Of a DNA stretch of 64,000 nucleotides, positions 33,867-46,019 are shown piece by piece. Both the position numbers and the translations under genes were made by a program. The notes under the pieces are model-generated. The model had not been told where the DNA came from and searched no databases. It worked only from the letters and a program-made list of their open reading frames with translations. This stretch comes from Turnera subulata (lineage: Eukaryota > Streptophyta > Magnoliopsida > Malpighiales > Passifloraceae), in contig JAKUCV010004317.1 in assembly GCA_028386065.3 (NCBI GenBank), forward strand, positions 1-64,000, in the 5' to 3' direction. The stretch's first letter is position 1. The number at the start of each line of letters is the position of its first letter.

Positions 33867-35984
33867 TGATGTATGTGAAATATGCATAGTTTAAGGCATA
33901 ATTTTGTACTCAAATCGTTCTCAATTCATCATGATTATATGCCTAATATGCAATATTCCATCATATTCCTCCAATTTACATCTCTTACTGTATGATTAGT
34001 GGTTTCAGGTACATTTTCGCCAAATCAAGAGGATTTCATTGAAGAATTTGAAGATACAGCCTCAGTCACAGCGTGAGCCTGTGACAGAGCCTGTAAGCCT
34101 GTCCTTGAGGCTGTCGTTCAACAAGAACCCAGCAAGCAACCTCAAACCACCCTTGGATCACCGATTTTTCACTGAATCACATTGCACTCACCAGATCCAG
34201 GAAGTCCTCAAGTCATCTCACCATTGGCTAAAGGAGCAGGAACCAATTAAAGGGAGAATTTGAGAAAGAACCCTTACAGCCTCAGCCACAGCGTGAGGCT
34301 GAGCATTCTGCAGAAACCCAGGAAGTACAAGGGAATAAAAAAATTGTCGCCACTTGCACTTTCCACCCCACCAACATAAACAATTATTCCCCTGACATTC
34401 TCAGAGCACGTTTGAAGGAAAAGGAGAAATGGGCACATGCCACCTAGGAATCTTCTTAAACTAGAATTATCCTCTGCAAAAGGAGGCGCCTTGGAACTCA
34501 CAACCCACCAACTGTTGCCCATCACGCTCCCTGCTCTGACACACACAAACAAGACTGGAGAATAATCAGAACCACTTGCCCAGACAAGAAGGAGCTTTCC
34601 AGCAACGAGGGGAGAAGGAGACCAAAGGGGATGCACCCTATAAAAGGGGAGGAGGGCAGGCGACAGAGAGCATTGAGTCATCGATTGGAGCTGAGAAGAA
34701 AACCCAGAATTCAGGGAACTAAGGGAAAACACGATTCTGCAGCCTTTCTGGGCAGAAATTGTGTTGCCCTCACTCTCAGTTCACTCGAAAACACCATGAC
34801 ATCCCATACCTCCATCGTTTTTGTAATTCCAGTTATGAACTAAACGACCCCTTCTTAGGTTGAAGGGGAAACATGTATTCGATTTGTGTTTAATAAACTG
34901 CTCCAGTTTTAACCCCCTCCTTCTTGCTTTAGTTGTTGAGTTATTAATCCATGTTTAGGTTTTGATCAAACCAATGCATGAACTCAAGTAGCTAGGTGAA
35001 TAACCGAAAGGAGAAACCTTAGTCACCAGAAAAACAACAACCAAGCCTTAGTTTTTAACTCGTGACAGAATTAGAAACTAGGTGAGGAATTAGCCTCAAC
35101 ACCAAATCTTCATCCCCCTTGAGTTTGACCTATGCGAAAGCACTTGGAATATGAGAACCTTGGGAGGAACCTGTGAGTGAAAACAAATGGGTTCAGTATA
35201 GGTTGAGAGCGCCTGCAAGAACCAATCTTTATAATTGACCTTTTGCCGTCCACAGCCTCAGGCTGTGCCCAGCATAGCCTCAGCTTGTCACAGTGTATTT
35301 TGCTGTCGACAGTGCCAAGCTATAGCAAGCACAGCCTCACTCTGTGACAGTACGAGTCAAGAGATAACACCATTCCTAGTTTGATTCTTGATTGATTATT
35401 GGGTAGCATATTCTTATTTAGTAGCAACCTGGCGAAGGACCGAAAGGAGAAGCCAGGAGTGCTAGACCTACAATAGTCAACCTTTACTCCTTAAGCTTTC
35501 GAAAGAAGGTAAGGAGACACTGTGGGAACCCGCACCAACACCGAGCTTAATCCCTAGGTGGACGTCTACTCTAGTGACAGGGGGTAGATGGAAGCTTAGG
35601 GAACTATTAATAAGATCGAAAGCCGTCGATAGTACCTTAGGTTGGGAGCCCCGTCAAGACATCTCATTAGTCACAGCCTCATCACAGTGTCAGTCTGTGA
35701 CTGAGGCTGTACAGTAGTTTACAAGCATAAAACCGGTACATGTGGACCCCGGATGCCTAAGAATTCACCATTCCTGATCTCTTCCTCAGTTAAATTCTTG
35801 TTACATTTATTTTACTGCTTGCTTTTATTTCTCTACCATTATTCGTCAAATTCACCCCTTGTTTAATTGTTCTCCAGTCTAGTTAGTCCGAAATTGAAGT
35901 AAAATTAATTCCACCCAGTCCCTGTGGATACGACCTTGATAAGTACTACATTGACCCTGTGCACTTGCAGGAAAGCACGCATCA
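33867..35984 (+). repeat. 3' LTR of the Athila-type element
   Basis: Same length and order as the 5' copy, with few substitutions and small indels. For example, a short piece near 34105 is missing in the 5' copy. High identity indicates that it inserted later than the element it sits in. Confidence 0.92.
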
Positions 35985-38372
35985 CGCGCCCCGCTCGCCT
36001 TCCTGCCCGCTTGCTGCTGCCGCTGAGGACACTTCGTCGCCGCCGGAGTTGCAGCAACTCACAGCCGTGTGTCGCCGCCCGTGTCCACCGTGAGAAGCAC
36101 CCCCGTGCACGACGCCTCCTCTTCCTCGCACGACCCGACCGCAGCTCCTCCTGCTGCCACCGCGCCTCGTCGCCGCCGCCTCGCCTCCCGAGTTCGCTGC
36201 TGCCGCCTCACCTGCAGCCGTCGACCCGCGACCACCTGCTACCCGAGCAACCGCTGCGATGACGCTGCACCGGGATCTACAGCTGCCACCGACGACACCC
36301 TCGCGTCGCCTCGGAGTCGCCTGCCTCGTCGCTCGCTCGTCGTGCCGCCGCCTTCGCCCTGCCGTCGCTGCAACCGAGGTGAGCAGCAACCGAATGGTTG
36401 ACGACTCAGTTCTGCCACGGGCTGGTGTTGATGGGTCGGGTTGACCGTTTGGCATATGGGTTTTAGTTTGGGTTTTGTTGAACTTGGGCTTATGGTTTGG
36501 GTTGGGTTTTGCTGAGGGGTTTGGTGCTTGTGGGCTGGGTTGATTGGGCTGGTCACCTGGGCCTGCTGCATGGGCTTGGATTGGCCTGTGCAGTGGGTTG
36601 GGTTGACACTATTTGGCCCAGTCCGAAAAAAAAATAATAAACAAAAATAATAAATAAATAAATAAATATAGATATATATATTTATTTTCACTGGTATATA
36701 ATTAATTATGGGAATACTTTTGGAAATATATATATATAGTATACATAATTAATATTTCTAAAAAAATAGATTATTATGTTGATATATAATGATTTGAAAA
36801 TGTATTTTGTCTTTAGAAAATATATATATGTATATTTATAATTCGTATTTATTTTCAAAAAATAAAGTTTATATAAATATATTTCTGGAAGTATGGTTTC
36901 CTAATATAATAATATTTGATAATTATTATTGGTAAGTAATATATATTATGGAAATAATTTTGGGAAAACACATATATATGATATAATTTCTAGGAAAATT
37001 ATATTGTTATTATTTTGGAAGAAAAAGTATAATTATTATATATAAATATTTAAAGGAAAATTTTAATTAAAGTATGGTACCGAAATTATATTCGGAAATA
37101 CGTACGGTTAAATATTTTCGGTAAATGGAAATAATAACGGATATGAATCGGGATGGGTATAATTCGCAGTATTGGCATCATAGTATACCGATTATGTGCA
37201 TTTATGTGAGTGTATATTGATTTGTGGTATAGGTTGGATATCGGGCAGTTTCCCGAGGAGCCGGCGTCGGACCGGTCATAGTTTCCGAAGTTGAGTAATC
37301 GGCCAAGGTGAGGATGGATTTCCTTCATTATGTGCCTATATTACTCGGTTATTGTGTTTGATGTTTATTGCACTGTTGGTTGTTGCATTTGTTGTGATTG
37401 TTGTCGGGATGTTTATCCCAGTATGTTGATTTGGTTTTTGGGATGTTTATCCCCGTACGTCAAGTTTTTGGATGTTTATCCTTGTGTCTTTTTGGCATAA
37501 ATAAATTGGAATAAATAATAATTGGTGATGAGGATGTCGATCCTTGATTTTGGATAGGGATGTCTATCCCGGTGTTTTGGTTAGGGATGTTGATCCCTAA
37601 GATTTGGATTTTGGATGATGATAATATAATTGTCACGTGGTAAGTAGTGGTACGACTCGATGGTTTAAGACTGTTTCGTGGTGGCCATGACCTGGGTTAC
37701 TTGATAAGCATGTCTATGCTTGGGATGTCTATCCCGTGATTATTTTTCGGATGTCTATCCCTGGGTTCGTATTTTTGGGATGTCGATCCCTGGGTTCTCT
37801 GGATTTGGTCTGGCACCCGGAATGTGTTGATAACCAGGTCTGACCTCTAGCTTATCCGTGACGGGGCCCGGAAAGATAAAATTGGATAATTGGATTTTAC
37901 TTGAGTCTTTTCGGTTTTGGACCGGTTTTGGGTCGAGTCTTTTGGTTGGGCTGTTTAGCCTGTGTTTTCGACTTGAGTAATTTTTAGTTGCATATTGATT
38001 GTCTTTCCTTCGTCAGTGAGCACTTCGGACTCACCCCTCACCTGCGGGCTTTCATCCCGTAGGATGAGTTATTTGTTGGACAGGATTGGTGCATTCCAGA
38101 CAGGCTGCGATGTTATCCCTTGGACAGGGCTCGGATCCATAGTTTGCATCTATGTCGCATACAGTGTTTATGTGAGTTATAAGTCTTCCGCTGTGTAGTT
38201 ATTTGAGTTATTGGGCCATTGGGCCGGTTTTGTTATTTATTGTTATTTTTATTATGGGCTGTTGAGCCCGGTTATCTGTTGTATACACTGTATACTGGAT
38301 TATGTTGGGTTGGGTTGTCACAGTTCCGGCACGTGTTTATTGTGTACGGTAAATACGGGTCGGGGCGTTTCA
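35985..38372 (+). repeat. 3' LTR of the nested element, second part
   Basis: Resumes at the base where the Athila insertion interrupted it and matches 16207-18591. It holds the GGGATGTCTATCCC array (37402-37790) and the two-hairpin block (38008-38067), and ends at TTTCA next to the target repeat TGATG. Confidence 0.9.
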
Positions 38373-38577
38373 TGATGCCACGTGGCATGGCATGTGGCAA
38401 ATTATTGGCCCCCCACATTCTTATACTTTTTGTTCGGTTCTTTTATGTATCTGTACTTTTTTTGGCACATCTTATACTTGTACTATATTAAATGGTTCTA
38501 TTCTGTCCTTCTATTAATCTAGCCTAACGGACTTCAACTAATGCCGGGTGGCTTTTGTCATGTGGAATTTTTTTGGG

Positions 38578-38940
38578 CCCACTAATTGATAAAATAATAC
38601 AAAAATTAATTAAGGTTAATTTTTTGTGAAAAAAGAGAAAAATATTTTATGCTCTGAAAATCACCAATAATTTTCATGGGCCACACTAATCGATAAAATA
38701 ATTTTTATTTTTATAGAATTTTGAAACAAAAAAAAGTAATAAAAAGGTTAACTAAGATTAATTTTTTTTTAAAAACAAAAGAGGAAAACGTTTTATGCCA
38801 TGCAAATCACCAATAATTATTATAGACCCCACTAATCAATAAAATAATTTTTGCTCGGACATAATTTTGAAACTGGAAAAAGTAATAAAAAGATTAGTTG
38901 TAGTTAGTTTTTTTGTGAAAAAAGAGAAAAACATTTTAAA
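38578..38940. repeat. Three degenerate tandem units inside the palindromic element
   Basis: A unit of about 120-135 bp beginning CACTAATNGATAAAATAA and containing ATCACCAATAATT recurs near 38578, 38690 and 38826. It fills the centre of the palindrome, between the two arms. Confidence 0.65.
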
Positions 38941-39482
38941 TCCTGCAAAAAACTTGAAAATAGAAAAAATAAAGGTTAAATTGTATAACTTTTTTATAAA
39001 ATTAAAAAATCATTAAAAATAAAAATTAATTTTGTATTTTTTCTTTTTTAGACGAATCATTTCTTATTTTATCAATCACTAAGGCCACAAAAATTCCACG
39101 TGACAAAAGCAACCTAGAAGTAATTGAAATCCATTAGACTAGATTGATATAAGTACGAAATAGAACTATTTGACATAGTACATGTATAGGATATGCAAAG
39201 AAAAAATTACAGATATATAAAAGAACCAAACAAAATAGTATAGGAATATGGGGGGCCAATAATTTGCCACATGTGATGCCACGTGGCATCAAGTCTGCCA
39301 CTTGTCACACCACGTGGCATTAGTTAACTGTTAAATTGACGGGAGATAGACGGAAGAATACAATGGAATCGATTGATATAATAGAAGTATAGGATGAGCC
39401 AAAAAAAAAAAAAGTAAAGGTACTTAAAAGAATCGAATTAAATAGTAAAGACATGTTGGAGGGCCATAATCCACTGTTAATA

Positions 39483-39699
39483 TAAGAACAATTTAAAATA
39501 CCTTGTGATGAAATTTCGTTAGGATACATCCCTGTGATGTTCTCAACACTAAAATCAGATTAGTAAGTCTTGTCCGAATGTATATTTGTATTTTCTTATA
39601 TAAGGAGAATAAGTATTACGGGATGAGAAACCAAAAACAAAACTTTTTTCCACTTTTACGATGCTAATCAATTTTTTCAATAAATTCTCACACAGTATT
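39483..39699. other. Short intergenic stretch
   Basis: AT-rich host DNA between the palindromic element and the solo LTR, with no signal seen. Confidence 0.5.
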
Positions 39700-42564
39700 T
39701 GAAATGCCCCGACCCGTATTTACCGTACACAGTAAACACGTGCCGAAACTGTGACGACCCAACCATACAAAGCCCAGCATACAGTGTATACAACAGAAAC
39801 TCGGGCTCAACAGCCCAAAATAAAAACAACAGAAACAACATAACCGGCCCAATGGCCCAATAATAACAATATAATGTACAGCAGAAGACTTTAATAACTC
39901 ACAAAACACTGTATGCGACACTGATGCAAATTATGGATCTGAGCCCTGTCCAAGGGATAACGCCGCAGCCTGTTTGGAATGCACCAACCCTGTACCACAA
40001 ATAACTCATCCTACGGGATGAAAGCCCGCAGGTGAGGGGTGAGTCCGAAGTGCTCACAACCATGGATAGACGATCAATATGCAACCCTAAAAATTGCTCA
40101 AGGTGAAATCAGATAAAAACCGCCAAAATATACCAAACCAAAAGACACGACCCAAAACCGGTCCAAGACCCAAAAGACTCAAATAAAAAAAAATCCAATT
40201 TCCAATTTTATCTTTCCGGGCCCCGTCACGGATAAGCTAGGGGTCAGACCTGGTTATCAACACATTCCGGGTGCCAGACCAAATCCAGAGAACCCAGGGA
40301 TCGACATCCCAAAAATACGAACCCAGGGATAGACATCCCAAATATAATCACGGGATAGACATCCCAAAAATACGAACCCAGGGATAGACATCCCAAATAT
40401 AATCACGGGATAGACATCCCAAGCATAGACATGCTTATCATAAGTAACCCAGGTCACGGCCGCCACGAAACAGTCTTAAACCATCGAGTCGTACCACTAC
40501 TTATCACGTGACAATTATATTATCGTCATCAAAATCAAACTCAGGGATCGACATCCCTAACCAAAATACCGGGATAGACATCCCTATCCAAAATCAAGGA
40601 TCAACATCCTTATCACAATTTATTATTAATTCCATTATACTTTAAACCAAAAAGACGCAAGGATAAACATCCAAAAATCAATCAAGATACTGGGATAAAC
40701 ATCCCGAAAACCAAATCAAATATTGGGATAAACATCCCGGCAACAATCACAACAAATGCAACAACTAGCAGTGCAATAAACATCAAACACAATAACCGAG
40801 TAATACAGGCACATATTGAAGGAAATCCATCCTCACCTTGGCCGATTACTCCACTCCGGAAACAATGACCGGTCCGACGCCGGCTCCTCGGGAAACTGCC
40901 CGATATCCCAACCTATACAACAAAACAATATATACGCATAAATGCACATAATCGGTATGCTATAATGCCAATACTGCGAAATATCCCATCCCGGTTCATA
41001 TCCTTATTATCATCTTTTACCGAAAATATTATACAATACGTATATCCGAATATAATTTCGGTACCATACTTTAATTAAAATTCCTTTCCAAAATATTTTT
41101 CATAAATTAATTATACTTTTCCAAAATAATAAACATCATAATTTTCCTAGGAATTATAACTTGTATATATTTATCCCAAAGTTATTTCCTTAAAATGTTA
41201 TGCTCGCCAAAATATAATTACTAAATATTATTATTTTAGGAAAATCATTTTCCAGAGAATATAACTATATAATTTATTTTCTGAAAATAAATACGAATTT
41301 ATAAATATACATATATATATTTCCCAAGTTATTCCTTATGCATAAATATTAATTATTTTCCATATCTTATACTTTCCCAAAATTCCATAATAATCATATA
41401 TTTATTTCCCAAAATACTTCAATGATTTAATTTTCAAAGTATTAATCATAAAAATATTTATATCAGATTTTTTTATTATTATTATTATTATTTTATTATT
41501 TTTTTAAAATTTTCGGACTGGGCCAAATAGTGCAAGCCCAGGTCCAAGGCTATAAATTCATCAGGTTCAGCCCAAGCCCAGGTGTCCAGATCCAAGACAC
41601 CCAAGCCAGGCCCATATATAAAACCCAGCTAACCCAAAAGAGAACCCAGGCCCAAGTGAACAGTCCGGTTTGAGCCCAGGCCAGGGACCCGTCGGGTCAA
41701 CCCGGCCCGGCCACGACCCGGCTGCTGAATGGGGTAGGGGGTTGTCTTCAACCTCTAGGCAGCTCACCTCGGCTGCTCGAGGGCATGGCGGACGGCGGTG
41801 CACACGTCGGGGAGGGCGGCACGGAACGGAGGAGGTGACGACACGACGAGACTCTGGCGAGGGAGGAACGCGAGCGACGGCAGGCGGTGGAGGAGAGCCT
41901 GAGCGGGGAGGAAGCAAGTCGCACCGGTCGTCTCGTTGGCTCGTCACGTCAGCGATGGCGCTCTGCTGTGGCGGCGCGGAACGACGAGGCGAGAGGAGGC
42001 GGCAGGTGATGGTGGCCGTGGATTCGTCCGGTGGCGGCGGTGGCTCCAGTTCTTCTTCTTCCTCCCTCTTTTTTTTTTTCTTTCTTTTTCCCGATTAACC
42101 TTCCATCCCGATTTCTTTTTTTTTTTTTCTCCTTCTCTTTTTCTCTCCCTCTCTCTTTTTTTTCTTCCTTCTTCTTTCTTTTCTCTCTAATTTTTTTTCC
42201 TCTCTCCCTTCCTCTTCACCGGTTTTCCTACTTTTAAATTGTTTTTTTTACTGTTGACATGTGAGCTTCAAATAATGCAGCTTGTCTGCATTATGAAGCG
42301 AGTCCGGTCCGGACCAGAAAATAACTGATACCCCCTTAGTTATTTTCCGATGTGATTTTTCCGAAAATCCCGAAACCCGAAAAATACCAACTTAGGTCCG
42401 AAAAATCCACGGAAAAATCACGAGCGCGGAAAAACTCTCGGTTTCGAAAAACAACGCCCGATTTACCTTGAATTAATTACCCAAGATTAATTCAACAGTA
42501 AATCACAGTAAAAAAACTTTTACAGTCCCGGTAAAAATCTAAAATTTTTACCCGGGCTGTTACA
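39700..42564 (-). mobile_element. Solo LTR of the nested-element family
   Basis: On the minus strand it begins TGTAACAGCCCGGG and ends GGGGCATTTCA, and it aligns along its length with the LTR at 15614. The exact 5-bp target repeat GTATT flanks it (39695-39699 and 42565-42569), showing one insertion followed by LTR-LTR recombination. The GGGAT-ATCCC palindromes are more numerous here and partly homogenised by tandem duplication (40295-40740). Confidence 0.92.
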
Positions 42565-42569
42565 GTATT

Positions 42570-44787
42570 TGCGACCTTAATTCATCTATATTTCTAGAGA
42601 CATTTGTCTCTCACTATCATTCTCTTCATTTCTGCTTTTTTCCTTTTTCTAGATACACCCATATACTATTTTATTTCTCATTTTCTTTCCTTTATTTTTT
42701 TTCTTCTTCTTTCTTCATTGAATTCAACTTGATAAGGAGCTTCTCCCTGTTTTTTTTTTTCTCGAATGGAACTTCTTCTTCCTCTTCATCTTCTTCGACT
42801 GCTCCCAATGCCTATCACTACAGCTCTCTCAAGTCTTTTACAATTAACTTTTACAGTTTTGAACAAGATCAAACTTTGATGAGTACCCGTTTTTTGTAAT
42901 TTAATTTCTTTTAATCAATACACCTATTTTAATTTGGAAAAAAAATCAAATCAGAGACTCCCATCATGACTCATTTAATGGGCGTGTATTTTTATTTTTT
43001 AAAATTTCATTTTATCCCTTATTCAAGCAAAACAAAATACCCAAGTCTTCATACTTAAAATTTTCCGAATCTATCTTTTTTTCCTACTCTATAAAAATTC
43101 CAAAACTAAATCCGAACAGGTATCATGACATGCTCCCCTGATCTTCTTCCACAGTATCCGAAAGAGTTTTTTTCAAGTTTTAATTTGTTCAACTAGAATC
43201 TGAGCTCTTCACTTTAATTATTTATTTTTCTGGTCCCTTTTTTAACTTTTAAGTCCCACAAGTTTCATAATTTAGAATGTGAGAAGTGGCTAATTAATTG
43301 AAACCTTTTCCAAATAAAATAACTAGTAAAATTGGGTGTATAAAAATATTATTGGAATACCTAATTAATGTGTTTCCTAAACGTCCATGGGTGAATTGAT
43401 TAAAAAAAAATGGCAGAAATAGTTTACTAACAAAGTTTTTACAAACAAAGTTAATGTGTATGAAGGATAATTTATAGATCACACTTTATAATTTATAAAA
43501 AGTTAATGTGATTTACTAAAAAATCAATTTTTATAACTTTATTATATTTATTATAAGGATAGGAGTATTTTTAATTCCATTTAAGCTACTGCCTTCAAAT
43601 TTCTTTGTAACTCTTTACTTTTAATCAATCAATATATTCAAAACTATTAAAAGCTATGAAGGATTTTATCTCCAAGTAGCATCTCAATCAGAGCTTGCAA
43701 TACTTCTTTAGAGGCATATGCACATTTTTGATCCGGTTCGACCTAACCTGAAGAACATTCTTGCATTTCCCATTCGTCTCTATGAGGCACACAACAATAG
43801 ACACAATAGACACCAAAGCCTCAAGACTTCAATTAATTCTAACACTAAGTAGATTTGGTCAAAATTTCCTCCAACCATCATGGGTCGAAGGCAGATATAC
43901 TTCTCAAAGCTATAGATCTCAACTCATATATTGTGGCAAAGAACAAAAGACTCATATAGAAGAGTAAAAGAACTACCCAAAAATATTGCACCCTAATGAC
44001 AACAGAAAACCTACAATTTATTTATAGTAGGGGAGGTGGAGGAAAAAAATAAAAAGAAACCCGGGGCTTACCACCTGATTAGGTATCGGGTGGCAACCCC
44101 TGACTGGAGAAAACCAAAAATGTTTTAGGTTATGAGAGAGAGAGGATGCGCCGTAGAGAGGTGCAGCTTAGCGAAATAAGGATCCCTGGTGAGCAAGTGG
44201 CGCCATGATTTGCATACGAGCTACCAACAATGTTCTTAATCAGAAGTCTGCCAAAGTATGTTGGCTATGATTTCAATGGGCAGATCTTCGTTTCCTCCTC
44301 CAAATCCAGTACTTCTGTATTTCAATTGGCAGATCTTCCTCTCCAACCTCAAAACTTAACACAACAAGGTAACGCACAATGAATTTATAATGTAAAAGCA
44401 ATATATAAATATATATAATGAAAAACCTAGCAAACTATATATATACATATGTGTGTGTATAAACCATCCACACCTAGTTGGAAACAATAATAAAGAGTCC
44501 GGAATCCGAATCCTATATATATTTAGCAATATTGGTTATAATTAATATTACCACTAAAACATTACGATTTCGACCAACTTCTCCTGCCGAAAGAAAGAAA
44601 GAGAAAATTAAACAACTCATGGCAGAATCAAGCTCAGAGCTTAATTAATAATCCTTAATTAATCAAGGAGATTAATGCTGAAAGTTTTAAGTAAGAAAAA
44701 CCGCAAAGGATTTATGGCTGAAAGATCTTCATGCTCTTGGGCTGCAAACTTAATATGGATGTATAGAAACTTTTTAGTCTTTTTATG
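42570..44787. other. Intergenic, no gene seen
   Basis: AT-rich. The part at about 44186-44515 resembles DNA upstream of the CYP59 gene (see the separate entry). The phrase near 44700-44745 (GGATTTATGGCTGAAAGATCTTCATGCTCTTG type) has a relative near 60120, so it is a dispersed repeat. Confidence 0.5.
44186..44515. repeat. Diverged copy of the CYP59 upstream region
   Basis: Two blocks match 47950-48105 in the same order: the ATTTGCATACGA block and a block with TTGGAAACA-AATAAAGAGTC. The spacing differs. It suggests a local duplication of the CYP59 promoter side without the coding part. Confidence 0.5.
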
Positions 44788-44995
44788 TTTATTATTATTA
44801 TTATTTGGTTGCCCATCCAGTATCCGGAGCTTTGTTTCGACTAATCCGGTCGATCCGCGTCGCGCACCTGGGTATGGTGGGTGAGTCTCCCAATGGAAAT
44901 TCTGTGCGTACACGAAGACTCGAACCCGAGATGGTAGGTGAAGACAAGGTAAAAAATTCCACCTTCATGATGCACTCGTTCGCTTCGCATGGATA
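44788..44995 (-). mobile_element. Au-like SINE
   Basis: On the minus strand there is a perfect B box (GGGTTCGAGTCT). A downstream body phrase GGATTAGTCGAAACAAAGCT resembles the conserved GGATTAGTCGAGG part of Au SINEs, and the unit ends in a TAA-repeat tail. The A box is weak and no target repeat was found. Confidence 0.6.
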
Positions 44996-45369
44996 ATTAT
45001 TTAATGACCCATGCAAAGACAATTGCATACACATCCATCAAATTTGAAGGATAAAATCCAAACTTCCTGCTGGTACCAGCATATTTAATCATACATTTAG
45101 AAATTTTTGGGGGCGTCTATATGTGTCTAAACCCAATAAATCAAAAAAAAAACCTTGAACAATATTTATTTCGAAGACTCAATTATCAGGACCGTGAAGC
45201 CTTTTCCACCAAAGACATCCCCAAGTGAGAGAAGACCAGGAGAGTATAGGGAATTACAAACAACTTAGAGTTTCCGATGCTGAACTTTACCTGTACGGCC
45301 TTTTTGGTCTTGTTTGTCCTGAGATCGTAGGATAACAGAATGCTTGGACCTCCTCCTTTATTCAACAGA

Positions 45370-46012
45370 AAAATCTTGACATCTTCTTCTTCTTCTTCCC
45401 CTTCACTGATGCAATTGGTATAACTCGATACTCATCAAGCAATGGTGGTCTTCTCGGCAGCGATGATGATAAATCAACATGTTGTTTTGTCCAAGAGCTT
45501 GCCACTCCATACTCCATAATCCATATGTCAAGACAACCACTTGTATCAATATGATGCCAAGCGCCTCTCCGTCTCGAAAATAGACTGCGCGAACAACCTG
45601 TTATCCGAGGAGGTGCTGGGATAACAAACCGGACTGCTTCATTCTCTATATCGAAAGCACGTATAACCAGACACTTAGACCATTTATCACAAGCAGCCCA
45701 ATGAACCCAAAGAAGAACACCACTAAGGGAAGCCGAAGGTGACACTGGGTGCGGGAGATGTTGATCAATGCTTCCCCACAAATTACTTCCAAGAGTGTAA
45801 ATCATTGCGGGTAAATCAAAATCTTACACTGATTACTTATGCTAGATATCGATCATGAAAAACTCCGAAAATATTCTGAGTCCCCGTGACTGTCGTCTTC
45901 TTCCAAATTCATCAATTTCTTCACCTCCATGTGCTGAACAAATCAAGCCATTACAAGAACCAACAACGTACGCATTTGAGTTTCTGGAGTTCATGCAGTA
46001 CTCATTCAACAA
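45370..46012 (-). pseudogene. F-box associated-domain gene remnant
   Basis: Two minus-strand pieces read in order. AYVVGSCNGLICSAHGGEE is the hallmark VGSCNGL phrase before the F-box associated domain. The second piece is IYTLGSNLWGSI, then VLLWVHWAA, then VIRAFDIENEAVRFV, the usual strands of that domain. Stops and a deletion lie between them (45790-45850), and no F-box is present. The remnant starts right after the CYP59 stop. The far end runs into a CTT microsatellite. Confidence 0.7.
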
Positions 46013-46019
46013 CTACGCA

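Larger units (their letters stand above)
21547..35984 (+). mobile_element. Athila-type Ty3/gypsy element with env-like ORF, degenerate
   Basis: The LTRs begin TGATGTATGTG and end ACGCATCA. A tRNA-Asp-type primer-binding site (TGGCGCCGTTGCC) follows the 5' LTR. Gag, protease, RT, RNase H and integrase are followed by an untranslated gap and an env-position ORF, the Athila layout. Target repeats are CGCGG on the left and CGCGC on the right. Several stops and frameshifts disable all three coding regions. Short inverted repeats built on CACAGGCT/AGCCTGTG are scattered over the whole element. Confidence 0.93.
15614..38372 (+). mobile_element. Non-autonomous gypsy-type LTR element with antisense ORFs, itself split by an Athila element
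   Basis: The LTRs begin TGTAACAGCCCGGG and end in GGGGC-TTTCA type sequence, and the exact 5-bp target repeat TGATG flanks the whole (15609-15613 and 38373-38377). The primer-binding site lies right after the 5' LTR and the polypurine tract right before the 3' LTR. The internal region is only 2.34 kb and has no sense gag or pol. It carries two minus-strand ORFs. LTR ends and polypurine tract resemble those of the Tekay element at 3.5-13.3 kb, so that family may supply the enzymes. The 3' LTR is cut at 21546/35985 by the Athila insertion. Confidence 0.88.
15403..39474. mobile_element. Palindromic Mutator-like (foldback) element, split by a nested LTR element
   Basis: The left end (15403-15613, resuming at 38373) and the right end (39474 backwards) are inverted copies of each other over several hundred bases. 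Shared phrases include GGATTATGGCC at the tips, GCCACGTGGC with CATGTGGC, and the ATTGGCCCCCCA block. The direct repeat TGTTAATA flanks it at 15395-15402 and 39475-39482. An 8- to 9-bp target repeat with long inverted arms is the pattern of Mutator-like elements, although an 8-bp repeat alone would also allow hAT. With the inserted element removed it is about 1.3 kb and has no transposase, so it is non-autonomous. Confidence 0.75.

Noticed and set aside
41567..42237. Frames of 60-140 aa in the solo LTR
   Set aside because: Same reasoning: GC-rich and pyrimidine-rich LTR sequence with no protein signature.
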